A DNA stretch of 64,000 nt from Paludibacterium yongneupense DSM 18731 (GTDB taxonomy: Bacteria > Pseudomonadota > Gammaproteobacteria > Burkholderiales > Chromobacteriaceae). The stretch is taken from NCBI RefSeq assembly GCF_000422925.1, contig NZ_AUGZ01000010.1, positions 124,001 to 188,000 of the forward strand, given 5' to 3'. Positions 8,834-17,287 of the stretch are shown piece by piece. The position numbers and the translations under genes are program-made. The notes under the pieces were generated by a model that was not told where the DNA came from, made no database searches, and saw nothing but the letters and a program-made list of their open reading frames with translations. Each line of letters opens with the position of its first letter. The first letter of the stretch is position 1.

Positions 8834-9412
8834 CTATAGCGCCAATTTGAGTTGCATCAAAAAGCTGGCCTCAAGCATGCGGACAGGAAGCATCAAAATC
8901 ACATTGATGATCAGAAACAGGATCAACGGCGACAGATCGACCCCCCCGATACGCGCCCGGCTGAAAGGTCGCAGATAGGGACGGGTGAGACTGTCCAGAA
9001 TCGGAGCCAGAGGATTGTACGGGTTTATCCAGCTCATGACCGCTTGCACGATGACAGCCCCCATGACTAGATATAGCGATTGCTTGAACAAATACAACAC
9101 AGCGAGCAGCACCAGGGCCACCCAGGTTTCCGGTGCGGTAAAGCTATACAGCGGATTGAGCGACAAAATCAAGGCGCCGGACACAAAACCGACCGCCCAG
9201 GCCAAGGCCAGGGTAGCGGTGTCGTATCCGCGGAAGCTATGGATAAACCGGCGCAAGGGCAGAACGGCAAAATTGGTTACCGCCATCACGAATTGACACA
9301 GCGGATGTTTGAACGGAGCGTGTGCCACTTGCAGATAAAACCGCAACAGCAACACCAGCACAAACAGATCGGATAAGGTCCGGATCAGAAATTGCAGCGT
9401 TTCGACAAACAT
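8834..9412 (-). CDS. yggT: YggT-family membrane protein
   Basis: A 192-aa integral inner-membrane protein with two YggT repeats, each with hydrophobic helices and the RPYLRPFSRARIGGVDLSPLILFL segment in the second (quoted in part: RPYLRPFSR, GVDLSPL). YggT proteins are implicated in osmotic tolerance and envelope function. It begins 1-2 bp after the proC stop codon, forming the conserved yggS-proC-yggT operon. Confidence 0.93.
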   Translation of the reverse strand: MFVETLQFLIRTLSDLFVLVLLLRFYLQVAHAPFKHPLCQFVMAVTNFAVLPLRRFIHSFRGYDTATLALAWAVGFVSGALILSLNPLYSFTAPETWVALVLLAVLYLFKQSLYLVMGAVIVQAVMSWINPYNPLAPILDSLTRPYLRPFSRARIGGVDLSPLILFLIINVILMLPVRMLEASFLMQLKLAL

Positions 9413-9413
9413 A

Positions 9414-10217
9414 TCAATCCTGACTCAGTTGTTGGCCGAGCTCGACCGAGCGGGCCCGGCAATCCATGGCGCCGGCCACGATGGCCTGTTTGACGCCTTC
9501 TTCTTCGAAACGCAGGATCGCACGCTCGGTGGTCCCACCCTTGGACATCACATTCTGGCGCAGCTGCGCAACCTCCAGCTCCGAGTCGCGTGCCAGTGCC
9601 ACTGCGCCCTCGAAGGTCGAGAGCACCAGTTCGCGCGCCACACCGGCGTCGAACCCGACATCGCGCGCCGCCGCTATCATGGATTCGATGAAGTAGAAGA
9701 CATAGGCGGGCCCGCTGCCTGAAATGGCAGTGATATCATCGATCCCGCTCTCATCCTCCAGCCGGTGAACCGTCCCCACCGAGCGCATCACGGTCGCGGC
9801 GATTTCGACGTCGCTGGCAGCCAGCGCCGCCGGCGCGAACACGCCACTGACGCCACGCGCCAGCAGAGCCGGGGTATTCGGCATCACGCGCACGATACGT
9901 TCCGTGCCGAGCCACCGTGCGAGCGCCTCGAAGCGGATGCCGGCGGCGATGGAAATCACCAGCGCGCCATCGAGCCGATCAGCCAGCGCCAGGCAGATTT
10001 CTTTCAGCTGCTGCGGTTTGACAGCCAGCACCACCACCTTGTCTGCGCCGAAACGGTCGGGCAGGGCCGGGCCGGCTTCCAACCCGAAGCGCCTGGCCAG
10101 TTCGGCACACTTGCCGGTATCGGGCTCGACCACTGTCAGGCGGTGCCCCCCGACTCGCACCAGGCCACTGATGATGGCGCCAGCCATATTGCCACCGCCG
10201 ATAAATGTAATCAGCAT
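9414..10217 (-). CDS. proC: pyrroline-5-carboxylate reductase
   Basis: A 267-aa NAD(P)H-dependent reductase performing the last step of proline synthesis. The Rossmann motif ITFIGGGNMAGAI is at the very N-terminus, and the C-terminal dimer region ITAISGSGPAYVF and MSKGGTTERAI is intact. I start at ATG 10217, preceded by GAAGGAG, not at the longer upstream frame. It lies between yggS and yggT, the same order as beside pilT in pseudomonads. Confidence 0.97.
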   Translation of the reverse strand: MLITFIGGGNMAGAIISGLVRVGGHRLTVVEPDTGKCAELARRFGLEAGPALPDRFGADKVVVLAVKPQQLKEICLALADRLDGALVISIAAGIRFEALARWLGTERIVRVMPNTPALLARGVSGVFAPAALAASDVEIAATVMRSVGTVHRLEDESGIDDITAISGSGPAYVFYFIESMIAAARDVGFDAGVARELVLSTFEGAVALARDSELEVAQLRQNVMSKGGTTERAILRFEEEGVKQAIVAGAMDCRARSVELGQQLSQD

Positions 10218-10231
10218 TATTTCTCCTTCGC

Positions 10232-10924
10232 TTAGGGGTAGTGTCGCAGACCGAAAATGGCACTGCCCACCCGAACCATGGTCGACCCCGCCTGTACGGC
10301 GCACTCGAGATCGCCCGACATGCCCATGGACAGGGTATCCAGCTCGAGCCCTTGCGCTCTCAACGTCGCGAACAACTCTACCAGGCGGGCGAACTGGCCC
10401 GCGAGGCGGTCCCGGTCATCCGTCGCCTCGGGTATGCACATCAACCCGCGCAAACGCAGATTGGGCAGGACGTCCAGCTCATGCGCCAGCTTGACGGCCT
10501 CTTCGAAGCGACAGCCGCTCTTGCTGCCCTCTCCCGACACATTGACCTGCAGGCAGATATTGAGCGGTGGCAGCCCGGTCGGGCGTTGCACCGAGAGCCG
10601 CTCTCCTATCTTGAAGCGGTCGACCGAATGAACCCAGTGCGCCGTCTCGGCGACGATACGCGTCTTGTTCGACTGCAGCGGACCGATAAAATGCCATTCG
10701 ATATCGAGATCGGCCAGAGCGGAAGCCTTGGCCCCGAATTCTTGCACATAGTTCTCGCCAAACGCGCGCTGACCCGCTGTGCGGGCCGCGCGCAAGGCGT
10801 CGGCTGGAAACGTTTTACTGACGGCAAGCAAGCTGACCGACTCCGGCGACCGGCCGGCGGCACGGGCCGCGGTATCTATACGCGACCGCACCGCATCCAG
10901 CGCGGCGGAGATTGCATCTGGCAT
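10232..10924 (-). CDS. yggS: YggS/PLPBP pyridoxal-phosphate homeostasis protein
   Basis: A 230-aa fold-type III PLP-binding protein that buffers pyridoxal phosphate and affects amino-acid pools. The PLP-lysine segment LLAVSKTFP, FGENYVQE, WHFIGPLQSNKTR, CLQVNVSGE.SK and LSMGMSGDLECAV are all visible. It is divergently oriented from the PilT-like gene (107-bp spacer) and is the first gene of the yggS-proC-yggT operon. Confidence 0.96.
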   Translation of the reverse strand: MPDAISAALDAVRSRIDTAARAAGRSPESVSLLAVSKTFPADALRAARTAGQRAFGENYVQEFGAKASALADLDIEWHFIGPLQSNKTRIVAETAHWVHSVDRFKIGERLSVQRPTGLPPLNICLQVNVSGEGSKSGCRFEEAVKLAHELDVLPNLRLRGLMCIPEATDDRDRLAGQFARLVELFATLRAQGLELDTLSMGMSGDLECAVQAGSTMVRVGSAIFGLRHYP

Positions 10925-11031
10925 GTTGACCCCCTGAATGTTGCCTCGCCCAATTCTACCCCTCCATCTTTACAGAGAGCGGGATGACTTTTTAATGTAG
11001 GGACAGAGAGCTAACGATGGAACGATTATAA

Positions 11032-12036
11032 ATGCAAATCGATGAACTCTTGGCACTTGCCATCGACAGACGGGCGTCGGATCTGCATTTATCGAGCGGG
11101 CACCCTCCGCTGCTGCGCATCGACGGCGAGCTGCGTGCCGTAAACCGGCCCCCCCTCGCGGCCTCCGACCTCGATACCCTGCTCGCCGGCATGCTCGATG
11201 CTCAACGCCATCGACGGCTGCTTCGGGGGCTGGGCTGCGATTTCTGCATAGCGCGCGCGAGCGGCGAACGCTTCCGCGCGAGCGCTTTTCTGCAGCATCG
11301 CGGAGTGGCGCTCGCGCTGCGGCCGATACCCGTGCACATCCCCGAGCTCGAAACGCTGCATAGCCAGCGTGCACTCTATGCCATCACGGCCTTGCGCTGG
11401 GGCCTGGTCGTATTGTGCGGCGCGACCGGATGCGGCAAATCAACCACGATGGCCGCCTTGATCAACCACATCAATCACCGGCACCGGCTGCATGTGCTGA
11501 TGTTCGAAGATCCGATCGAATTTCTGCATCAGAGCGATTGCAGTCTGATTCAGCAGTGCATTCTGCCGCCTGGGCACGAAGCCAGGGTTTTGCGGGGCGC
11601 GTTGCGCGCCGATCCCGACATACTGGTGATAGGCGAGATGCGCGATGCGGCGACCATACGCCTTGCCTTGAGCGCCGCCCGCACCGGCCACCTCGTTCTC
11701 GCCACCTTGCATGCCACCAGTGCCGCTCAAGCCGTCGAAAGGCTGGAGGACGCGTTTCCGGCACAGGAAAAGGACAGCGCCAGAAGCGCCTTGTCCGAAT
11801 CCCTGCGGGCTATCGTCGCTCAGCGCCTGATCCGGCGGGCTGATGGCCGCGGGCGCATCGCACTGCGAGAAATACTGATCGCGACCCCGGCCGTCTCCCG
11901 TTTGATACGGGAGCGCAAATCCGCCCAGCTGGAACACGTCATGCAGACTGGCGATCACTACGGCATGACGACCTATGCACAGTCGTTGCGCGCCCTGATT
12001 GCCAGCGGCGCCGTTGCCGCCTCGACCCCTGCCTAG
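11032..12036 (+). CDS. pilT: PilT-like type IV pilus retraction ATPase (divergent)
   Basis: A 334-aa hexameric secretion ATPase of the PilT/PilU family that would power pilus retraction at the cytoplasmic side. The N-terminal SDLHLSSG..P..RIDGELR module, the Asp box FEDPIEF, Walker B with GEMRD and the His-box region TGHLVLATLHATSA are clear. The Walker A reads GATGCGKST (130-138) instead of the usual GPTGSGKST, the normal REDPD is RADPD, and the AIRNLIRE motif is AVSRLIRE, so it is unusually diverged for a gene in the classical yggS-adjacent pilT position. No pilU follows. Retraction function is inferred from family and context. Confidence 0.85.
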   Translation: MQIDELLALAIDRRASDLHLSSGHPPLLRIDGELRAVNRPPLAASDLDTLLAGMLDAQRHRRLLRGLGCDFCIARASGERFRASAFLQHRGVALALRPIPVHIPELETLHSQRALYAITALRWGLVVLCGATGCGKSTTMAALINHINHRHRLHVLMFEDPIEFLHQSDCSLIQQCILPPGHEARVLRGALRADPDILVIGEMRDAATIRLALSAARTGHLVLATLHATSAAQAVERLEDAFPAQEKDSARSALSESLRAIVAQRLIRRADGRGRIALREILIATPAVSRLIRERKSAQLEHVMQTGDHYGMTTYAQSLRALIASGAVAASTPA

Positions 12037-12049
12037 AAACGGCCGCGCC

Positions 12050-12065
12050 TGTTTCACGTGAAACA
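12050..12065. other. parS site 1 (ParB-binding), inside a 32-bp perfect palindrome
   Basis: TGTTTCACGTGAAACA is the exact bacterial parS consensus. It is the centre of a perfect 32-bp palindrome (12042-12073) lying between the converging pilT-like and ABC-ATPase genes. In RNA this palindrome would also fold as a hairpin, so it may double as a bidirectional transcript end. Confidence 0.85.
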
Positions 12066-12097
12066 GGCGCGGCGGGAAACGGCTTTCAGCCCGGGAT

Positions 12098-12832
12098 TCA
12101 GCTCATGGGCGTCAGCAACTGGCGCAGAAATTGACGGGCGCGATCATGTTGCGGGTCGAGGAAGAACGCTTCGGGCTCCGCCTGTTCGAGAATACGGCCA
12201 TGGTCGATGAACACGACTCTATCGGCCACCTCGCGCGCAAAGCCCATCTCGTGCGTAACTACCATCATGGTCATGCCGGATTCGGCCAGATCCTTCATCA
12301 CCTTCAGGACTTCGCCAATCATTTCCGGGTCGAGGGCCGATGTCGGTTCATCGAACAGCATGACTTTCGGTTCCATCGCCAGGCCGCGCGCAATCGCCAC
12401 CCGCTGCTGCTGCCCGCCGGACAACTGGGCGGGAAAGGCATCGCGTTTGTCGGCCAGGCCGACACGCTCAAGCAAGGCTTCCGCCCGCGCCTCTGCCTGG
12501 AGCCGGTCAAGTTTGCGCACATGGATAGGCGACAAGGTGATGTTGTCCAGCACCGACAAATGCGGATAAAGATTGAAATGCTGAAATACGAAGCCGACAT
12601 CGGCCCGCAACGCATTGAGATCGGTGCCAGGATCGGCAACATTCTTGCCGTCAACCCAGATCTCGCCCCGATCGATGCTTTCCAGCTGGTTTACGGTGCG
12701 GATCAAAGTCGATTTACCCGAACCGGATGGACCGCATACAACGACCACCTCCCCTGCAGCGACGTGCAGGTCGATATCGTTCAAGACGTGCAAGTCCTTG
12801 AACCATTTATTGACGTTGATAAATCGTATCAT
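12098..12832 (-). CDS. polar amino-acid ABC transporter ATP-binding protein (GlnQ-like), orphan
   Basis: A 244-aa ABC ATPase of the GlnQ/HisP type: Walker [10 protein letters not shown] (34-42), Q-loop in FQHFNLYPH, signature [16 protein letters not shown], Walker [15 protein letters not shown] and switch VVTHEM. These subunits energise uptake of glutamine, arginine or similar amino acids with a permease and binding protein. None of those partners is adjacent; the only related binding-protein gene in the window is at 58275-59018. It starts 10 bp after the ksgA stop codon, so it probably shares the cyaY-ksgA transcript. Confidence 0.93.
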   Translation of the reverse strand: MIRFINVNKWFKDLHVLNDIDLHVAAGEVVVVCGPSGSGKSTLIRTVNQLESIDRGEIWVDGKNVADPGTDLNALRADVGFVFQHFNLYPHLSVLDNITLSPIHVRKLDRLQAEARAEALLERVGLADKRDAFPAQLSGGQQQRVAIARGLAMEPKVMLFDEPTSALDPEMIGEVLKVMKDLAESGMTMMVVTHEMGFAREVADRVVFIDHGRILEQAEPEAFFLDPQHDRARQFLRQLLTPMS

Positions 12833-12841
12833 GGCTATCGC

Positions 12842-13618
12842 TTATTCTTTGGCGTCGATGTAATTGGCCATGGCAACATACTGCGCCACCGCCAGGTTTT
12901 CCGGGCGCAGGCCCGGGTCAATGCCAAGGTCCGCAAAGGCGCGGTCATCGACAATGCCTTTCAGATTATTGCGCAGGGTCTTGCGTCGTTGCGAGAACGC
13001 TTGCAATACCAGTTTCTCCAGCCCGGCCTCGTCACGCGCCACACCGCAGCGGCCCGGGCAGGGGATCATGCGCACGACCGCCGATTCGACCTTGGGCGGC
13101 GGCCAGAACGCTTCCGGCGGAACGGCCAGTATGGTCTCCATTTCGAAGCGATATTGCAACATCACGCTCAGCCGACCGTAATCCGAGGTAGACGGTTCTG
13201 CCACCATACGTTCGACCACTTCTTTTTGCAGCATGAAATGCATGTCGACGACCCGGGAGCCAAACGTCGCCAGGTGGAAAAGCAAAGGCGTAGAAATATT
13301 GTAGGGCAGGTTGCCCACGATCTTCAGCGGCGTGCCCAGGGTGGTGAAATCGAAGGCCAGCGCATCGCCCTCGTGGATGACGAGCCGATCCGCGGGAAAC
13401 TCCTTGCTCAACCGCGCGATGATGTCGCGGTCGATTTCCACCACATGCAGGCGATCGAGGCGCGCCAGCAAGGGGCGCGTCAAAGCGCCCAGTCCAGGGC
13501 CGATTTCGACAACGATCGCCTCGCGCGCAGGATCGACAGCCTGCACGATGGACTCGATCACATGGTTATCCTGCAAAAAGTTTTGCCCGAAGCGTTTGCG
13601 CGGGATATGTTGATTCAT
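12842..13618 (-). CDS. rsmA: 16S rRNA (adenine1518-N6/adenine1519-N6)-dimethyltransferase
   Basis: KsgA/RsmA dimethylates two adjacent adenines in helix 45 of 16S rRNA during late 30S assembly. The 258-aa product has the family start [14 protein letters not shown] motif [12 protein letters not shown], the catalytic NLPYNIS motif and the C-terminal [14 protein letters not shown]. Length and order are standard. Its start codon lies 47 bp after the cyaY stop on the same strand. Confidence 0.97.
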   Translation of the reverse strand: MNQHIPRKRFGQNFLQDNHVIESIVQAVDPAREAIVVEIGPGLGALTRPLLARLDRLHVVEIDRDIIARLSKEFPADRLVIHEGDALAFDFTTLGTPLKIVGNLPYNISTPLLFHLATFGSRVVDMHFMLQKEVVERMVAEPSTSDYGRLSVMLQYRFEMETILAVPPEAFWPPPKVESAVVRMIPCPGRCGVARDEAGLEKLVLQAFSQRRKTLRNNLKGIVDDRAFADLGIDPGLRPENLAVAQYVAMANYIDAKE

Positions 13619-13665
13619 AACTCTCTATTCAGTTGCGGCCGGGACACCCGGTCCGGAAGACGGCA

Positions 13666-13983
13666 TCAATCGAAGCTGAACGGCTCGGCCGCGGCCACGC
13701 TGACCAGTCGCGCGAGCGAGACGAACAACTCGCTACCATCGCGGGTATTGATCCAATTGTGGGCAGCATCTTGGGCATAATGGAAACCGCCACTCTTGGC
13801 GGCGACCCAAATTTCCCTGTTCGGCAAATGGCGATTGACGATGATCTTGCCGCCATCGGCGAATTCGAGTTCCAGAACACCGCCATTCTGCTGGTAGTCG
13901 ACATCGATCTGCGCCTCGTCGAGAGCGGTCTGGATTTTTTCCAGTACCGCGTCGCTTGCATCGAGAAACTCAGTTTCGTTCAT
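13666..13983 (-). CDS. cyaY: iron-sulfur cluster assembly protein CyaY (frataxin)
   Basis: A 105-aa bacterial frataxin that modulates IscS-dependent Fe-S cluster assembly. The acidic first helix (MNETEFLDASDAVLEKIQ), D.QQNGGVLELEF, and the GKIIVNRHLPNREIWVA sheet (quoted in part) followed by GGFHY are diagnostic. I place the start at ATG 13983 with GGAGAG 5 nt upstream; the earlier in-frame ATG overlaps that ribosome-binding site. It is divergent from lptM. Confidence 0.96.
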   Translation of the reverse strand: MNETEFLDASDAVLEKIQTALDEAQIDVDYQQNGGVLELEFADGGKIIVNRHLPNREIWVAAKSGGFHYAQDAAHNWINTRDGSELFVSLARLVSVAAAEPFSFD

Positions 13984-14067
13984 TTTTCTCTCCATCTGGG
14001 CTGTGCGGGTGTCCGCGCGGGCTCAGCTTTGCTAGTATCGGAATTTTGCCACATCGGACGCCTCCGT

Positions 14068-14250
14068 ATGCGAAAGCTGATTGCAATACTGGCCAGCGTA
14101 ATGCTGGTTACCGCCTGCGGCTTCAAAGGGCCGCTATATCTGCCGAACAGCAAGCCGGCTCACAAGCACGCCTCTTCCGACACCAGTGCGCCCGCCTCCA
14201 AGAAGAACGCCAGCGCGCCCGCAACACAAGGCGGTTCAACCCTGCCGTGA
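14068..14250 (+). CDS. lptM: LptM/YifL-type lipoprotein
   Basis: A 60-aa lipoprotein with signal peptide and lipobox LVTAC, followed at once by the LptM signature CGFKGPLYLP and a disordered Ala/Ser/Lys tail. LptM assists oxidative maturation of LptD, the LPS translocon, at the outer membrane. The ATG is at 14068 after a weak ribosome-binding site. It is divergent from cyaY, the usual arrangement; in most genomes lysA or dapF follows, but here an acetyltransferase gene does. Too short to be found by length-based gene calling, but the motif is unambiguous. Confidence 0.9.
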   Translation: MRKLIAILASVMLVTACGFKGPLYLPNSKPAHKHASSDTSAPASKKNASAPATQGGSTLP

Positions 14251-14255
14251 CTTCC

Positions 14256-14828
14256 ATGCACTATCGCGGCGATGTCGCGGGCCCGACATCGTCCACATCG
14301 CCGGACATCGCGCAAGAAGGCGGCCACGAAGGCGCTCGATCGCGAACGGGCGCCCTCGTCGTGCGCGAACTCGATCTGTCCGACCCGGCCGAGCAGCGCC
14401 TGCTCGTCGAGTTGACCGACCTTTACGCGCGCGACGCGATGGGTGCAGGCCGAGGCCTGGAGCAAGAGGTTAAACTCAAGCTTGGCGCCGCGGTCGCCCG
14501 CCACCCGACCACCTTCGCCTACGTGGCCGAAGAAGATGGCATCCCCCTTGGCCATGCCTTGTGCTTTCTCGGTTTTTCCAGCTTCTACGCACAAACGACG
14601 GTCAATATCCACGACCTCTCGGTCGTTGCCGGCGCGCGCGGCAAAGGAATCGGCCACCTGCTACTGCAGGCGGTCGAGTCTGCCGCACGCAAGCACGATT
14701 GCGCAAAATTATTACTCGAAGTGCGCGACGACAATGCCATCGCACGCCATTTGTACTCCAGTGCCGGTTTTCATCCCTACCGTTGCGGGCACGCCAGCTA
14801 TCTGGCGATGGAAAAACGGATCATCTGA
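14256..14828 (+). CDS. GNAT N-acetyltransferase
   Basis: A 190-aa GNAT protein. The acetyl-CoA loop is GARGKGIGHLLL, preceded by IHDLSVVAG and followed by LLLEVRDDNAIARHLYSSAGF, the classic motif A/B core. The first ~35 residues are low-complexity, so the true start is uncertain: GTG 14247 would overlap the lptM stop codon and ATG 14256 is the first ATG; later GTG starts near the core are possible. The substrate is unknown. Position after lptM suggests co-transcription. Confidence 0.8.
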   Translation: MHYRGDVAGPTSSTSPDIAQEGGHEGARSRTGALVVRELDLSDPAEQRLLVELTDLYARDAMGAGRGLEQEVKLKLGAAVARHPTTFAYVAEEDGIPLGHALCFLGFSSFYAQTTVNIHDLSVVAGARGKGIGHLLLQAVESAARKHDCAKLLLEVRDDNAIARHLYSSAGFHPYRCGHASYLAMEKRII

Positions 14829-14839
14829 CCCGTTTTTCC
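14810..14839. terminator. bidirectional hairpin between GNAT gene and hemL
   Basis: A 10-bp stem with A5/T5 arms (14810-14819 with 14830-14839) has the GNAT stop codon in its 10-nt loop. The arms supply T-runs in both directions, so it could end both converging transcripts. Confidence 0.5.
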
Positions 14840-14844
14840 CTTCA

Positions 14845-16131
14845 TCAGCCTGCCGCCACCAGCGCGAATGCCTTCTTCGCCGCCGCGACGGTCGCATCGA
14901 TCAGCGCATCGTCATGCGCAATCGATACGAAACCCGCTTCGAATGCCGACGGCGCCAGGTAGATTCCCTGGTCGAGCATGGCGTGGAAAAAACGCCTGAA
15001 TGACTGCGCATCGCACTGCTGCATCTCGCTGAAACGCTGCGGCACTCCCGCCCGGAAGTACAAGCCGAACATCCCGCCGACACTGTCGGCACACGCCGCC
15101 ACGCCGGCGTCGGCGGCAGCCTGCGTCAATCCGGAACACAGCCGCGCCGTTTGCCGACTCAAGCGGGCATGGAAGCCGGGTTCGGCAATCAGCGCCAACG
15201 TCGCCAGGCCAGCTGCCACCGCGACCGGGTTCCCCGACAGGGTTCCGGCCTGATAGACCGGCCCCAGCGGGGCGATGCATGCCATGATGTCGGCCCGCCC
15301 GCCGAAGGCGGCCATCGGCATGCCTCCCCCGATGACCTTGCCCAGCGTTGTGAGATCGGGTCTGACTCCGTGCAAGCCTTGGGCGCATGCCAGATCGACG
15401 CGGAATCCGGTCATCACCTCGTCGTAGATCAGCACGCTGCCGTGCTTCTCTGTGACGGCACGCAGTGCCTGCACGAACTCGGGGGTCGGTTTGACCAGAT
15501 TCATATTGCCGGCGAAAGGCTCGACGATGACGCAGGCAATCGTATCGCCCAAGCGGGCGAACGTCTGTTCCAGCTGTTCGACATTGTTGTATTCCAACAC
15601 CAGCGTATGGCGCGTGAAATCGGCGGGCACCCCGCCCGACGATGGCGTTCCGAAGGTCAGCAGGCCAGAGCCCGCCTTCACCAGCAGGCTGTCGGAATGC
15701 CCGTGGTAGCACCCCTCGAATTTGACGATGGCGTCGCGGGCGGTAAATCCACGCGCCAGGCGAATGGCGCTCATGGTCGCCTCGGTTCCCGACGACACCA
15801 AGCGCACTTGCTCGAGCGAGGGCAGCAGCGAGCACAGCCGCTCGGCCAGCTCGACCTCGCCCTCGGTCGGTGCGCCGAAGGACAGCCCGCCGACTGCAGC
15901 ATCGTGTACCGCTTCGATCACGGCCGGGTGGGCATGCCCTAGGATTGCCGGTCCCCACGATCCGACATAATCGATGAATTCACGCCCATCGGCATCCCAT
16001 ACGCGCGCGCCGAGAGCGCGGGCAATGAACCGCGGCGTGCCGCCGACCGATCCGAACGCCCGTACTGGCGAGTTCACGCCGCCGGGGATGAATTTCTTCG
16101 CTCGTTCAAACAATTCCTGATTGCGCGACAT
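14845..16131 (-). CDS. hemL: glutamate-1-semialdehyde 2,1-aminomutase
   Basis: A 428-aa PLP enzyme making 5-aminolevulinate from glutamate-1-semialdehyde in the C5 haem pathway. The N-terminal [40 protein letters not shown], the PLP-lysine region [17 protein letters not shown] and [10 protein letters not shown] are all conserved. Full length. It is the last gene of a minus-strand run with CYTH, hemJ and rubredoxin genes, two of which concern tetrapyrroles or electron transfer. Confidence 0.98.
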   Translation of the reverse strand: MSRNQELFERAKKFIPGGVNSPVRAFGSVGGTPRFIARALGARVWDADGREFIDYVGSWGPAILGHAHPAVIEAVHDAAVGGLSFGAPTEGEVELAERLCSLLPSLEQVRLVSSGTEATMSAIRLARGFTARDAIVKFEGCYHGHSDSLLVKAGSGLLTFGTPSSGGVPADFTRHTLVLEYNNVEQLEQTFARLGDTIACVIVEPFAGNMNLVKPTPEFVQALRAVTEKHGSVLIYDEVMTGFRVDLACAQGLHGVRPDLTTLGKVIGGGMPMAAFGGRADIMACIAPLGPVYQAGTLSGNPVAVAAGLATLALIAEPGFHARLSRQTARLCSGLTQAAADAGVAACADSVGGMFGLYFRAGVPQRFSEMQQCDAQSFRRFFHAMLDQGIYLAPSAFEAGFVSIAHDDALIDATVAAAKKAFALVAAG

Positions 16132-16143
16132 GATTGTTCCTGT

Positions 16144-16620
16144 TCAAGCCGGGTCCTGGCCCCAGCGCGAGTATGGTATTTGAGACAACATGGCGTTGCT
16201 GTAGCGATGATCGCCGGTGATTTCGCGGCCGATCCAGTCAGGCCGTTCAAAAACGGTATCGATTGCGGGCAGCTCGATTTCGGCCACGATCAACCCCGAA
16301 TTTTCACCGCTGAACTCATCGACTTCCCAGATGAAGCCTGCGTATTCGATACGATAGCGGGTTTTTTCGACCCGCTGCGGGCACATTTCGCTCAACATGG
16401 TCCGAGCATCCGCCGGGTCAATTGCGTATTCGAACTCCGCACGCGCCGCCCCGTGCGCTATCCCCTTCACCGTCAGCCAGGCCTTATTGCCGGCCACACG
16501 AACCCGCACCGTGCGCTCGGGTTCGGTCGAAAGATAACCCTGACAATAGTTTTCGCCGGCAGCAAGCCCGCGCCAGGCATCGCTGGCCAGTAAAAAACGA
16601 CGTTCAATTTCGACAGCCAT
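16144..16620 (-). CDS. CYTH-domain protein (triphosphate tunnel family)
   Basis: A 158-aa single CYTH domain. The signature EIERRFLL at residues 4-11 and the alternating charged strands (RVRVAGNKAWLTVKG, EFEYAI, VEKTRYRIEY, VDEF, EIELP) form the tunnel that binds triphosphate and divalent metal. Members are inorganic triphosphatases or, less often, class IV adenylate cyclases. The start is supported by GGAGAATAAGG upstream. It sits 13 bp upstream of hemL and 16 bp after hemJ, so it is probably co-transcribed with them. Confidence 0.88.
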   Translation of the reverse strand: MAVEIERRFLLASDAWRGLAAGENYCQGYLSTEPERTVRVRVAGNKAWLTVKGIAHGAARAEFEYAIDPADARTMLSEMCPQRVEKTRYRIEYAGFIWEVDEFSGENSGLIVAEIELPAIDTVFERPDWIGREITGDHRYSNAMLSQIPYSRWGQDPA

Positions 16621-16635
16621 GCCTTATTCTCCGCT

Positions 16636-17052
16636 TCAGAACGGTTTAACCACCACCAGGATAACGACGGCAGTCAGGACCAGGATGGGGATTTCGTTGA
16701 AATAGCGAAACCAGATATGGCTCTTGCGGTTGCTGCCGCTGGCAAAATCAGCGAGCAGCCGACCGCACCACAGATGGTAGCCGATCAGCACCGCCACCAG
16801 GGCGAGCTTGGCATGCAGCCATCCGCCTGCGACGCCATAACCCAGCCATAGTACCAGCCCGAGAATCAGGGCCAGCCCTGCCAACGGGCCCATGAAGCGG
16901 TACAACTTGCCGCTCATGACCAGCAGACGCCGGTATTCGTCTTCTTGCCCCGCCTGCGCCAGATTGACGAACAGTCGCGGCAAGTAAAACAAGCCGGCAA
17001 ACCAGGACGTGACGAATACGATATGGAATGCTTTGAAATAGAGGTAGAGCAT
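16636..17052 (-). CDS. hemJ: protoporphyrinogen IX oxidase HemJ
   Basis: A 138-aa four-helix membrane protein of the HemJ (UPF0093) family, which oxidises protoporphyrinogen IX in bacteria lacking HemG/HemY. Family features include the N-terminal K..HI..V..WFAGLFYLPRLFV helix with its histidine, a lysine-bearing WLHAKL segment, and FRYFNEIP near the C-terminus. It lies 9 bp after the rubredoxin stop codon and upstream of hemL, which supports a haem-related role. Confidence 0.92.
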   Translation of the reverse strand: MLYLYFKAFHIVFVTSWFAGLFYLPRLFVNLAQAGQEDEYRRLLVMSGKLYRFMGPLAGLALILGLVLWLGYGVAGGWLHAKLALVAVLIGYHLWCGRLLADFASGSNRKSHIWFRYFNEIPILVLTAVVILVVVKPF

Positions 17053-17061
17053 GTCCGCGGA

Positions 17062-17226
17062 TCAGATTTCCATCATTTCGAAATCGTCCTTGCGTGCGCC
17101 GCAGTCGGGGCAGGACCAGTTCGGCGGGATATCTTCCCAGCGCGTGCCCGGCGCAATGCCATCTTCCGGGCGGCCCGTCTCTTCGTCGTAGATAAAACCA
17201 CAGATCAGACACATCCAGGTACGCAT
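17062..17226 (-). CDS. rubredoxin
   Basis: A 54-aa rubredoxin, too short for length-based ORF calling. It has both iron-binding knuckles, [10 protein letters not shown] near the N-terminus and [12 protein letters not shown] near the C-terminus, giving the Fe(Cys)4 site, plus the conserved aromatic positions around WEDIPPNW. The start is ATG 17226 (MRTWMC). It is a soluble one-electron carrier. It is the first gene of the rubredoxin-hemJ-CYTH-hemL run, divergent from thiD. Confidence 0.96.
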   Translation of the reverse strand: MRTWMCLICGFIYDEETGRPEDGIAPGTRWEDIPPNWSCPDCGARKDDFEMMEI

Positions 17227-17287
17227 ACCTTTTTCCTTCTCTCGGTTAAAATAAACAACCTACACCGTCATAGCGCGAGGCATCGAC

